NCBI GenBank assembly: GCA_905215015.1
Contig: CAJMOS010000002.1
Span: 6,812 to 70,811 of the forward strand
Source: an uncultured bacterium
Lineage (GTDB): Bacteria > Spirochaetota > Spirochaetia > Sphaerochaetales > Sphaerochaetaceae
Length of the DNA: 64,000 bases
Direction of reading: 5' to 3'
The position numbers and the translations under genes are program-made. The notes beneath the pieces are model-generated. The model saw only the letters and a program-made list of their open reading frames with translations. It ran no database searches and was not told the origin of the DNA. Shown here piece by piece: positions 23,651 to 31,440 of this stretch (its first letter is position 1; every line of letters starts with the position of its first letter).

Positions 23651-24486
23651 TGAAACGCGGTACGCTTCGACTTGTAGTGAAATACGTCGTCCTCGTCATT
23701 CTCGCCATTTTCTTTACGTATCCCCTCGTCTGGCTATTTCTTGCATGCTTCAAAACCAATGAGGCTATTTTTGCCCGGCCCCTTGAGTTGCCAAAAACAT
23801 GGAATTTCGATGCTTTCTGGGAAGGGTGGCACGGTGTTGGGCAATACTCCTATGGCACGTTTTTCTCCAACACGTTCAAACTGGTGATTCCGATAGTTGT
23901 CTTTACGCTGTTTTCTGCGTTTATTGTGGCGTATGGATTCGCTCGCTTTAATTTCAAAGGGAAAAAGCTCTTTTTCGCGCTGATGATCTCCACCATGATG
24001 CTGCCATCCACAGTTGTGTTGATTCCGAAATACATGCTGTTCAACCACCTTGGCTGGATTAATACGTATAAACCATTCATCATCCCTGTGATGTTTGGGG
24101 GAGGGCCGTTTTTCATCTACATGCTTATTCAGTTCATTCGAGGTATTCCTCATGAACTTGATGAGGCCGCGACGATTGACGGATGCAGTTCGTGGAGTAT
24201 TCTTTTCACCATTATTCTCCCTAATGCGACAGCGGCGCTTTTCAGTGCTGGAGTGTTTCAATTCATGTGGACGTGGAACAACTTTTTTGATCAGCTTGTC
24301 TACATCACCTCGGTGCGCAAGTACACGATTTCCCTTGGACTACGCATGACTCTCGATACCACCACCAACATCGCTTGGAACAAAGTACTGGCCATGTGCT
24401 TGCTTTCCATTCTTCCTCCTACCATCATCTTCTTCCTGACTCAGCGGAGTTTCGTGGAGGGAGTCGCGACAAGTGGAATCAAGTGA
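23650..24486 (+). CDS. Sugar ABC transporter permease, UgpE/MalG-type
   Basis: A 278-residue permease with six membrane segments and the EAA motif DEAATIDGCSSWSILFTIILP (about 180-200). ATG 23650 overlaps the stop of the preceding permease; upstream in-frame starts would lie inside that gene. It completes the importer. The stop is nine bases before the next gene, which belongs to the same operon. Confidence 0.93.
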   Translation: MKRGTLRLVVKYVVLVILAIFFTYPLVWLFLACFKTNEAIFARPLELPKTWNFDAFWEGWHGVGQYSYGTFFSNTFKLVIPIVVFTLFSAFIVAYGFARFNFKGKKLFFALMISTMMLPSTVVLIPKYMLFNHLGWINTYKPFIIPVMFGGGPFFIYMLIQFIRGIPHELDEAATIDGCSSWSILFTIILPNATAALFSAGVFQFMWTWNNFFDQLVYITSVRKYTISLGLRMTLDTTTNIAWNKVLAMCLLSILPPTIIFFLTQRSFVEGVATSGIK

Positions 24487-24494
24487 GGCAGCAT

Positions 24495-26420
24495 ATGGAA
24501 GCGATGGAGTTGGTCATTTCTCACAGTCGTCCCTGGTCGTTTGTCCCTATGCAGGAAACAGGAGACGGTACGTATCGCTATCAGTCAATCACAGCCCGCA
24601 TTGCACAGGAGAAAGATGGGCTTGCCACCCGGTTTCATGTGCGATGGGAGAACACTGCAAGAGACCTCGCCGATGTCATCGTAGGCATCCGCATACCAAT
24701 TGATCATCCCGATTGCCAGTTGTTGCTCCCATCAGTGCTGCTGAACAACAATCCTTCTTCCGATCCCGCCACATTCATCCCGCGCATAGGGGGGAAAAGC
24801 GGGGAAGGGGTCATCGTGGAGGAACACAGACTTCCCATTCCCGGAGCGGCTTTCCAATGGCGGGAAGGAGACGTTTTTCCTGTTCTTTCTGTTGTAGAGA
24901 TTCCCGAGACGACGTATATGCATGCGTGGACTCTCGGAATTGACCGGACTAAGAACGGATATACGTTCTATCTTACCAGCGGTGCATGTCTTCTTAACGG
25001 GGAGAAAGATGTTGTCTATGGCATGCAAAAGCAGGGAGTTCCTTGTACGAACGGGTACCGGGTTTTTAAGGGACACCAAATATGGGAAAAGACATTCGTA
25101 GTTCGTCATGACGCTTCCTTTGCTTGGGGTAGACTGCACGAGTGCCTGGTGTGGCAGGCTTGGGAAGTGTTTCGTCCTTCCAATGCTCCCCAGAGGCCAT
25201 TATCAGAATTGATTGCCCGTAAACACGCATGCCTTGATTCTCGTTATCAAGAAAAACCGTACCCTGGGTACATCTGTTTTGGCGATAAGAATGCATTTGG
25301 AGATCTGTCACATCGTCATCCCTACTACCTGTATGCCTGGACAGGGGAGGCGTTGCGGTGTGCATGGTGTGATATTCAGAGGGGAGGGACCTTCAAGGAG
25401 AGGGCGGTTCGCACCGTCGACTTCTTTGTCAGGGAATCAAGGCAGGGGTCTCCCCTGCCCCACGCATATTTCCTCACGGACCTTCAGGATTGGATGGGCT
25501 CTTCATTCAACACGAAAGAGACCATATCCTCCCGCATGGTCGGTTGCAGCATGGTCGATTTGCTTGACGTGATGGACTCGCTCGAAAGCATTCCAAAAAC
25601 GTGGGATCTCTTCGTCACCGAAGTACTTGATGCGTTGTGCAAACCGAACGCCACCACGAAGCATGGACTTTTCCCTCATCGTTTTACTTCTGATGGTTCC
25701 TGCTACACCCAGATGGATACGACCGCGGGCATCAGCTGTATTACTGCCCTTGTAAAGGGGTGGAAACGGTATGGGAAGCAACGATGGCTGGCGGAAGCGG
25801 AAAAGAAATTCGCTGCATACGACAATACATTTTATCGGACCATGGAACATCCGTTCACCCATGCGACGATGGATGCGAAGTGCGAGGACAAAGAAGCTGG
25901 GCTCTATGCGACCGGTGCCGCTTTGGTTCTCTATGAAGCGACGGGGACATCCTTGTATCTTGAACGCGCAGAATCCGCTGCACAATGGGTCATGGCTTTC
26001 CAATATGTGTGGGAACCACCACTTCGGAAAGGAAGTCTTCTTTCCCAACTTGGATTCCGTGTACTTGGATGGCCCAACGTTAGCCCGCAGAACCACCACC
26101 TTGATGTGTTCTATCCGATCACGGATTTGATTCGTCTCTCGGAAATAACGGGCAATTCATTGTATCGGGACAGTGCGGTATTGGCCTTAAAGGCTTGGAC
26201 GTATGGCATTTCCACAGGAAAAGGGGAAATGGGATTTACCGTTGAAGGCGAACAGACCGAACAATATTGCCAGACAAACTACTGTGGAAACAAAGCGCTC
26301 GAGAGGAATGCGATGGAATTGGTATGGCGTGGAGGAATCCACTTGTGGAATCCCTTATGGATTACTGCCGAAGTACTCTTTATGTCCCTGCATGCCGCCA
26401 TATGCGGCATCACCTTCTGA
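24495..26420 (+). CDS. Unassigned glycan-active protein (beta-domain plus alpha/alpha-toroid architecture)
   Basis: A 641-residue protein without signal peptide. Residues about 1-220 are rich in strands (SITARIAQEKDG, FHVRWENTARDL); from about 250 onward it looks helical, with repeated helix pairs (YYLYAWTGEALRCAW, AAGISC-like TTAGISCITALVKGW, GLYATGAALVLYEATG), as in alpha/alpha-toroid glycoside hydrolases and lyases. I cannot place it in a family. As the last gene of the importer operon it probably cleaves or modifies the imported sugar in the cytoplasm. ATG 24495 is nine bases after the permease stop; there is no strong ribosome site, so coupling is likely. It ends four bases before the convergent MATE stop. 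Confidence 0.7.
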   Translation: MEAMELVISHSRPWSFVPMQETGDGTYRYQSITARIAQEKDGLATRFHVRWENTARDLADVIVGIRIPIDHPDCQLLLPSVLLNNNPSSDPATFIPRIGGKSGEGVIVEEHRLPIPGAAFQWREGDVFPVLSVVEIPETTYMHAWTLGIDRTKNGYTFYLTSGACLLNGEKDVVYGMQKQGVPCTNGYRVFKGHQIWEKTFVVRHDASFAWGRLHECLVWQAWEVFRPSNAPQRPLSELIARKHACLDSRYQEKPYPGYICFGDKNAFGDLSHRHPYYLYAWTGEALRCAWCDIQRGGTFKERAVRTVDFFVRESRQGSPLPHAYFLTDLQDWMGSSFNTKETISSRMVGCSMVDLLDVMDSLESIPKTWDLFVTEVLDALCKPNATTKHGLFPHRFTSDGSCYTQMDTTAGISCITALVKGWKRYGKQRWLAEAEKKFAAYDNTFYRTMEHPFTHATMDAKCEDKEAGLYATGAALVLYEATGTSLYLERAESAAQWVMAFQYVWEPPLRKGSLLSQLGFRVLGWPNVSPQNHHLDVFYPITDLIRLSEITGNSLYRDSAVLALKAWTYGISTGKGEMGFTVEGEQTEQYCQTNYCGNKALERNAMELVWRGGIHLWNPLWITAEVLFMSLHAAICGITF

Positions 26421-26423
26421 CCG

Positions 26424-27770
26424 CTAGGCGATGTTGGACAGAACCCTCAGCCACTTCCCGCTTCGGATGCGTGCGAGCCCGAAGACAGCCTTGGCTACTT
26501 CTTCCAGGTACACCATCAGGTAGACCTGCCACATGGGCAGATGAAGGATGGCGCTGCCGAGGAAGGCCATGGGGACGCCGACCAGCCAGACGCAGCCGAG
26601 CTCGCAGACCATCGAGAACCTGGTGTCTCCCCCGGCACGGAGGATTCCGGTGACCAGACAGTAGTCGAAAGACCGAAGCGGCATGATCAAGGCCGTTACC
26701 CACATGCATTGCAAGGCGAGCCGGGAAATCGCCCCTTCAAGCCCGAAGACCCGCACCATCAGCGGGCTCATCGCAAAGAAGAGCATCCCCATGAAGGCGC
26801 CTATGGCGAAGGAAAGACCGACGAAGCGGCGGCAGTAGCGGCGCACCTCGTCCATCTGCCCCTCGCCGATCTTCTGCCCGATCATCACCAGCGTCGTGCC
26901 ACTGACGGCAAAGACCGCCGTGGTGAACAGGTTGGCGACCGACTCGTTGACATTGACTGCGGCGACGGCGGCTACGCCCTGTCGGGCAAAGGCCACTTTG
27001 TACAACGCCATGCCAAGGGCCCAGAAGAATTCGTTGCAGACCACCGGCAGGCAGGTGGGGAATACGAAACGGATGAAGGAAAAGGGGACGGCCAGGTCGC
27101 GTAGCCCGATCCTGCAGGGGCTTTTCAGGCGATGGACGGCGACCACGACGATGGCGGCCTCGATCAGGCGGCTCAGCGAGGTGGCCAAGGCGGCTCCCCC
27201 CTCGCGCATGGCCGGGCATCCCAAGTGCCCAAAGATCATGACCCAGTCCAAGAAGATGTTGGTCGCCATGGAAACGACTGAGGCGACCATCGGGACCACC
27301 GCCCTGTCGGTCGCCCGGAGACCCACTCCATAAATCTGGGTGAAAGCGAGAAAGAAAAAGCCAAAGCCCAGCATGCGCATGTACTCCACGCCACTCTGGA
27401 TGACCGCCTCGTCCTTGGTGAAGACGCCCATGACCAGCTCCGGGGTGAAGGTCGCAAGCAGGAAGAAGATGGTCGACCCGGCGAAAGCGACGTTGAAGGC
27501 GAAGGCGGTGATCTTCCTGATTCCCTCCTGGTTTCCCGCCCCATAGAACTGGGCGAGGAAGATCGAGCATGCGGTGGAGACGCCGAAGAAAAGCAGGATG
27601 ATCAGAAAGTTGACCTGCCCCGCCAGGCCGACCGCCGCGATGGCTGTCTCCCCCAACTGGGCAATCATCAACGAGTCTACGAAGTTCAGGCTGTTCTGCA
27701 GGATTTGCTGGAGAAGGACAGGGATGGCGATGGACAGGAACTTTCGGAGAAACGGGTCTCGGCTGCTCAT
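26424..27770 (-). CDS. MATE-family multidrug/Na+ antiporter
   Basis: A 448-residue MATE exporter with 12 predicted membrane segments, normal length. It shares most motifs with the MATE protein at 16651-18183 (QNSLNFVDSLM, GLAGQVNF, FLAQFYGAGN, LKSPC, PTCLPVVCNEFFWALGMALYKVAFA). The final 97 bp of coding sequence are repeated at 18351-18447. Its ATG overlaps the end of the upstream ygiQ-type gene by four bases (ATGA), so both are co-transcribed. The substrate cannot be told. Confidence 0.93.
   Translation of the reverse strand: MSSRDPFLRKFLSIAIPVLLQQILQNSLNFVDSLMIAQLGETAIAAVGLAGQVNFLIILLFFGVSTACSIFLAQFYGAGNQEGIRKITAFAFNVAFAGSTIFFLLATFTPELVMGVFTKDEAVIQSGVEYMRMLGFGFFFLAFTQIYGVGLRATDRAVVPMVASVVSMATNIFLDWVMIFGHLGCPAMREGGAALATSLSRLIEAAIVVVAVHRLKSPCRIGLRDLAVPFSFIRFVFPTCLPVVCNEFFWALGMALYKVAFARQGVAAVAAVNVNESVANLFTTAVFAVSGTTLVMIGQKIGEGQMDEVRRYCRRFVGLSFAIGAFMGMLFFAMSPLMVRVFGLEGAISRLALQCMWVTALIMPLRSFDYCLVTGILRAGGDTRFSMVCELGCVWLVGVPMAFLGSAILHLPMWQVYLMVYLEEVAKAVFGLARIRSGKWLRVLSNIA
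26448..26544. repeat. Right 97-bp direct repeat flanking the low-GC island
   Basis: This is the 3' coding end of the MATE gene; its partner is 18351-18447, same orientation, one visible mismatch. Beyond the repeat the flanking sequences diverge at once on both sides. Confidence 0.88.
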
Positions 27771-29647
27771 CGATTTCCTCGTCCTTGCCGGTAATGGTGG
27801 CTTGGTTCTAGCAAAACCCTTGCATATTGCATCATTCCAGTCGCTTTCAGGGCATCAAGTACGAGTTTCCGGTTTTGAGGTTTGTCGTACTGGAGCAACG
27901 CCCTTTGCATGGACCGCTCCTTGCCTTTGGGAACGTAGATGGGGCGGAAGCCCATTCCCGGCCTGGGGTCGAGTCCGGTGTAGTACATGGTGGTGCTGAC
28001 CGTTCCCGGAGTGGGATAGTACTCCTGTACCTGGTCGGGGACGAAGTGGTGGTCATGCATGTACAGGGCGAGGGAAATCGCGTCCTTCAGCGTGCTTCCC
28101 GGATGGGCTGCGATGAAATAGGGGATCAGGTACTGGCGTTTGCCTTGGCGGCGGTTTTCCCGTGCATAGGCGTCACAGAACATTTCGTACAGTTCCACCC
28201 GCGGCTTGCCCATGGCGTCGAGCACCTCGGGGATGATGTGTTCCGGGGCGATCTTCAACTGTCCGGAGATGTTGTTTGCCACGATATGGGAGAGGAATTT
28301 CTTCTGGGTCTCCTCATCGCAGACCGCCATCAGCTGGTCGAAACGGATGCCGCTGCGGATGAACACCTTCTTCACTCTGGGAATCTTCTCGATCGCCTCG
28401 AGGATGTCGAGATACCGTCCGTGCCAGTCCTGCAGGTTGGGACATGGCCTGGGCCAGAGGCATTCCCTGGCGGGGCAAGGGCCGAATTTCTCCTGCTTTT
28501 TGCAGGCTTTCCCCTGGAAGTTGGCGGTCGGCCCTCCGACGTCATGGATATACCCCTTGAAGCCGGATAGCCGGACCAGGCGTTTTGCCTCGCGGACCAG
28601 GCTTTCCTTGCTGCGGGTCTGGATGATGCGTCCCTGGTGGCTGCTGATCGCGCAGAAGGAGCAGGCCCCATAGCAACCGCGGTTGCTGGTCAGGGAGAAC
28701 TGTACCTCGGTAAGGGCGGGAATGCCGCCAAGCCTGTCGTAGTCCGGATGGGAGACAAAGGTGAAAGGGAGATCGTAAAGATGGTCGAATTGTTCCTGGG
28801 AGAGAGGAAGCGAGGGAGGGTTCTGGATGACGGTCCGGTCCAGATGGTCCTGCAGCAGGCACTCCGGCTTCATCGCGTTCTCGTGCAGCATCTTGGCCTG
28901 GAACGCCTCGGCGTAGAGCCTCTTTCCCCGCTCGGTAGGGATGTTGGATTTCTTGTCTCGCTCGGAGACTTCCTCGTAGGAGGGAAGACGGACGAAGGGA
29001 AAACGGCAGGCGGTTTCCGCCTCGTCCTTCCTGACGGCGAAGACCGTCCCCCTGACGTCCCGCATCTCCTTGATGGACTCCCCTTTGGCAAGGCGGGTGG
29101 CGATTTCCACTACGGTCCTTTCTCCCATGCCGTAGCTGATCATGTCGGCTTTGGCGTCGATCAGGATGCTTTTCCTGACCAGGTCGGACCAGAAATCATA
29201 GTGGGCGAGACGTCTGAGCGAGGCTTCGATTCCCCCGATGATGATCGGGCATTCCTTTCCATAGGCATGGCGCGCCTGCGAGGTATAGACGATTGTCGGC
29301 CGGTCGGGACGATAGCCGCTCTTGCCCCCTGGGCTGTATTCGTCTTCGCTGCGGATTTTCCCGTTGGCGGTGTAGTGGAGTACCATGCTGTCGATGTTGC
29401 CGCCACTGATCATGGCGCAGAGACGGGGCTTGCCCATCTTCAGGAAATCCCGGTCGCTCTTCCAGTCGGGCTGGGCGATCAGGCCGACACGGAAGCCTGC
29501 GTCCTCCAGCACCCTGCCTATCAGGGCATTGGCGAAGGAGGGATGGTCGACATAGGCGTCGGCGCTGATGAGGGCGATGTCGATCGAATCCCATCCTCTG
29601 GCGTCCAAATCGGACTGACATACGGGAAGAAACAAGCTACGGTCCAT
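27767..29647 (-). CDS. YgiQ-family radical SAM protein
   Basis: A 626-residue protein of the YgiQ family (DUF3362/radical SAM, about 600-720 residues). The N-terminal domain has the SADAYVDHPSF and GGIEASLRR marks; the radical SAM cluster motif CYGACSFC lies near residue 324, and the QGRIIQTRS segment follows. The C-terminal region keeps LKIAPEHI and GSTLKDAI. The reaction of YgiQ is unknown. It lies upstream of the second MATE gene with a four-base overlap. Start ATG 29647 gives the normal family N-terminus. Confidence 0.92.
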   Translation of the reverse strand: MDRSLFLPVCQSDLDARGWDSIDIALISADAYVDHPSFANALIGRVLEDAGFRVGLIAQPDWKSDRDFLKMGKPRLCAMISGGNIDSMVLHYTANGKIRSEDEYSPGGKSGYRPDRPTIVYTSQARHAYGKECPIIIGGIEASLRRLAHYDFWSDLVRKSILIDAKADMISYGMGERTVVEIATRLAKGESIKEMRDVRGTVFAVRKDEAETACRFPFVRLPSYEEVSERDKKSNIPTERGKRLYAEAFQAKMLHENAMKPECLLQDHLDRTVIQNPPSLPLSQEQFDHLYDLPFTFVSHPDYDRLGGIPALTEVQFSLTSNRGCYGACSFCAISSHQGRIIQTRSKESLVREAKRLVRLSGFKGYIHDVGGPTANFQGKACKKQEKFGPCPARECLWPRPCPNLQDWHGRYLDILEAIEKIPRVKKVFIRSGIRFDQLMAVCDEETQKKFLSHIVANNISGQLKIAPEHIIPEVLDAMGKPRVELYEMFCDAYARENRRQGKRQYLIPYFIAAHPGSTLKDAISLALYMHDHHFVPDQVQEYYPTPGTVSTTMYYTGLDPRPGMGFRPIYVPKGKERSMQRALLQYDKPQNRKLVLDALKATGMMQYARVLLEPSHHYRQGRGNR

Positions 29648-29799
29648 ATTCTATCCATGATACTCGACAACAGCTGCGGTTGACAATGGCGCTACAATGA
29701 GGTTTCTCTCATTTTGTAAGAAAATAATTACTTTAAATAGAATAAGATAAAAATTTTTAGTTGTGGTTTTGGTAAAGTGTGTTATCATGGGTCCGCAAA

Positions 29800-29828
29800 T
29801 TGACTTTGGACTGGTGCGGGTGTATTTT
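29800..29828 (+). promoter_or_regulatory. Sigma-70 promoter for the toroid glycosidase gene
   Basis: TTGACT (29800-29805) and TATTTT (29823-29828) are separated by 17 bases. A start near 29835 gives a leader of about 50 bases to the TTG start codon. The 29650-29883 gap is otherwise AT-rich without a gene. Confidence 0.55.
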
Positions 29829-29883
29829 AGAAAATGTGCTAAGTATCGACCGATGAGATTTTGCCCGTCACAAGGAGCTTATT

Positions 29884-31308
29884 TTGATTAAGGATTTGGT
29901 GCCGTTTGTTCATTTTTATGACCAGGATTTTGTCGACATGTACGACCGTTCTTGGGTCTGGATCGATGAACTCTGGAAATCGGGAACGAAGGAGAATGGG
30001 TTCGAGGGTGAATACCTTTCCTACCCGGGACAGACAACCTTCAACCAGTTCTCGAGTTGTTTTAGCACGCTCTTCCTTGTGTATAGCAACCAGAACAACT
30101 CTCCGTTTCCCTCTCTGGACTTCTTTTATAAGAAGCAGGAGGACAATGGCGCCATCAGGGGGGAGTACTCCGTTGCCAACGGCAAGCCTGTGCTGACCGC
30201 CGACAACCCCGAGGGAGTCTTTCCTCCGCTTTTCTCCTACATGGAGTTCCAGTTCTACCACAAGATTGGGAACAAGAAGCGCCTGAAGGAGATTATGCCG
30301 GTCTTGGAAAAGCACTACGCTTGGCTCGTCCAGAAGTTCCAGAAGCCGAACGGTCTGTTCAGTGTTCCGGTTTCCGCCTGCCAGACGGGCAATATCAAGC
30401 GCGAGGGGGCTGTCTATCCGGTAGACTTCAACGCCATCGTCGCGCTGCATGTCCTGTATCTGTCCGCCATCGGCGACATCCTGAATGACAAGGAGATTTC
30501 CTTCAAGTACAAACGCATCTACTTCGGCCTGAAGACCCGCATCAACAGCATGATGTGGGACCCTGAGACCAAGTTCTACTACGACCTTGACGCCAACGAG
30601 AAGCGCTTGGATGTCAAGCATATCGGCGCCTTCTGGGTGTTGCTTGCCGAGGTGCCCAACGAGGAGCGGGCTGACGACCTGATCGCCACCCTGAAGGACC
30701 CGAAGGAATTCGGGACCGAGAACCCGTTCCCCGGAGTTCCTATCTCTTCCCCCGCTTTCCGCGAGGAAGGCGACGGACTGAACGGCGGCGTCTCCACGAT
30801 TTTCACCTACATGGTGGTCAAAGGGCTGGAGAAATACCACGAGTTTGTCTTCGCGCGCGAGTGCGCGATCCGGCATATGTACTTCCTGCTCGATACCCTG
30901 CATCCCGACGCGGAGACGATGGGTGACGTCTGGGAGGTCTACCTGCCCAACAAGGAAGGGTATTCGACCAGCAAGGACCTTCCCGGTTTCCCGAAGCGCC
31001 GCTTCATGCCCTCCACCGGCTTGGTGTCGATCACCATGATGATCGAGGACATCATAGGTCTGGATATTTCCCTGCCCCGCAAGACGGTCAACTGGGTGAT
31101 GCCGAGCCTTGAGGCGATGGGAATCGAGCGCCTTTCCTTGAAGCGGAACATGATCACGATCCTCTCGAACAAGACCGACCGTGGCTGGGAAATCCGCCTG
31201 GAGAGCGAGAAGCTCTACTACTTCACCATCGAGATCCTTGACGAGCAGAAGAAAAAGACCCTTCCCATCCCGTCGGGCAAGTGCTCCATGCTGATTGACA
31301 AACTGTGA
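29884..31308 (+). CDS. Trehalase/MGH1-like (alpha/alpha)6 glycoside hydrolase
   Basis: A 474-residue cytoplasmic protein resembling the trehalase-type/GH63 (alpha/alpha)6 barrels. Visible marks are the N-terminal WVWIDELWKSG, SYPGQTTFNQF, PPLFSYMEF (about 118), the substrate-wall segment YPVDFNAIVAL (about 179), the DVKHIGAFW stretch and the late GDVWEVYLP (about 350). The residues likely to act as acid and base are Asp in PVDFN and Glu in DVWEVY, by family analogy. The start is TTG 29884 with AAGGAG six bases upstream; no ATG fits the N-terminus. A single gene with its own promoter. The substrate could be mannosylglycerate, a glucoside or trehalose-like sugar. Confidence 0.75.
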   Translation: MIKDLVPFVHFYDQDFVDMYDRSWVWIDELWKSGTKENGFEGEYLSYPGQTTFNQFSSCFSTLFLVYSNQNNSPFPSLDFFYKKQEDNGAIRGEYSVANGKPVLTADNPEGVFPPLFSYMEFQFYHKIGNKKRLKEIMPVLEKHYAWLVQKFQKPNGLFSVPVSACQTGNIKREGAVYPVDFNAIVALHVLYLSAIGDILNDKEISFKYKRIYFGLKTRINSMMWDPETKFYYDLDANEKRLDVKHIGAFWVLLAEVPNEERADDLIATLKDPKEFGTENPFPGVPISSPAFREEGDGLNGGVSTIFTYMVVKGLEKYHEFVFARECAIRHMYFLLDTLHPDAETMGDVWEVYLPNKEGYSTSKDLPGFPKRRFMPSTGLVSITMMIEDIIGLDISLPRKTVNWVMPSLEAMGIERLSLKRNMITILSNKTDRGWEIRLESEKLYYFTIEILDEQKKKTLPIPSGKCSMLIDKL

Positions 31309-31440
31309 GGTTGCCCGGACGAGATGTCGTCTTAGCCCTTTTCCCCCAGCTGGCTCACAAGGGCATTTTCCTGGTTGGCCTTCCTCGTTGCTTCCCATTG
31401 TGCGACCTGACCGCGGTTCGCTATACAGGAGATGATATCT

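Larger units (their letters stand above)
18448..26447. other. Low-GC carbohydrate-uptake island between direct repeats
   Basis: This interval holds a nagA remnant, a LytS/YesM kinase and YesN regulator (minus), then a binding protein, two permeases and a glycan-active protein (plus). Hand counts of single 60-base lines give 27 (line 21961) and 26 (line 23941) G+C inside, against 39 outside (line 30661). Composition, repeats and self-contained gene content suggest acquisition as a unit. No integrase or transposase is present, so homologous exchange at MATE genes is a likelier mode than a mobile element. Confidence 0.6.
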
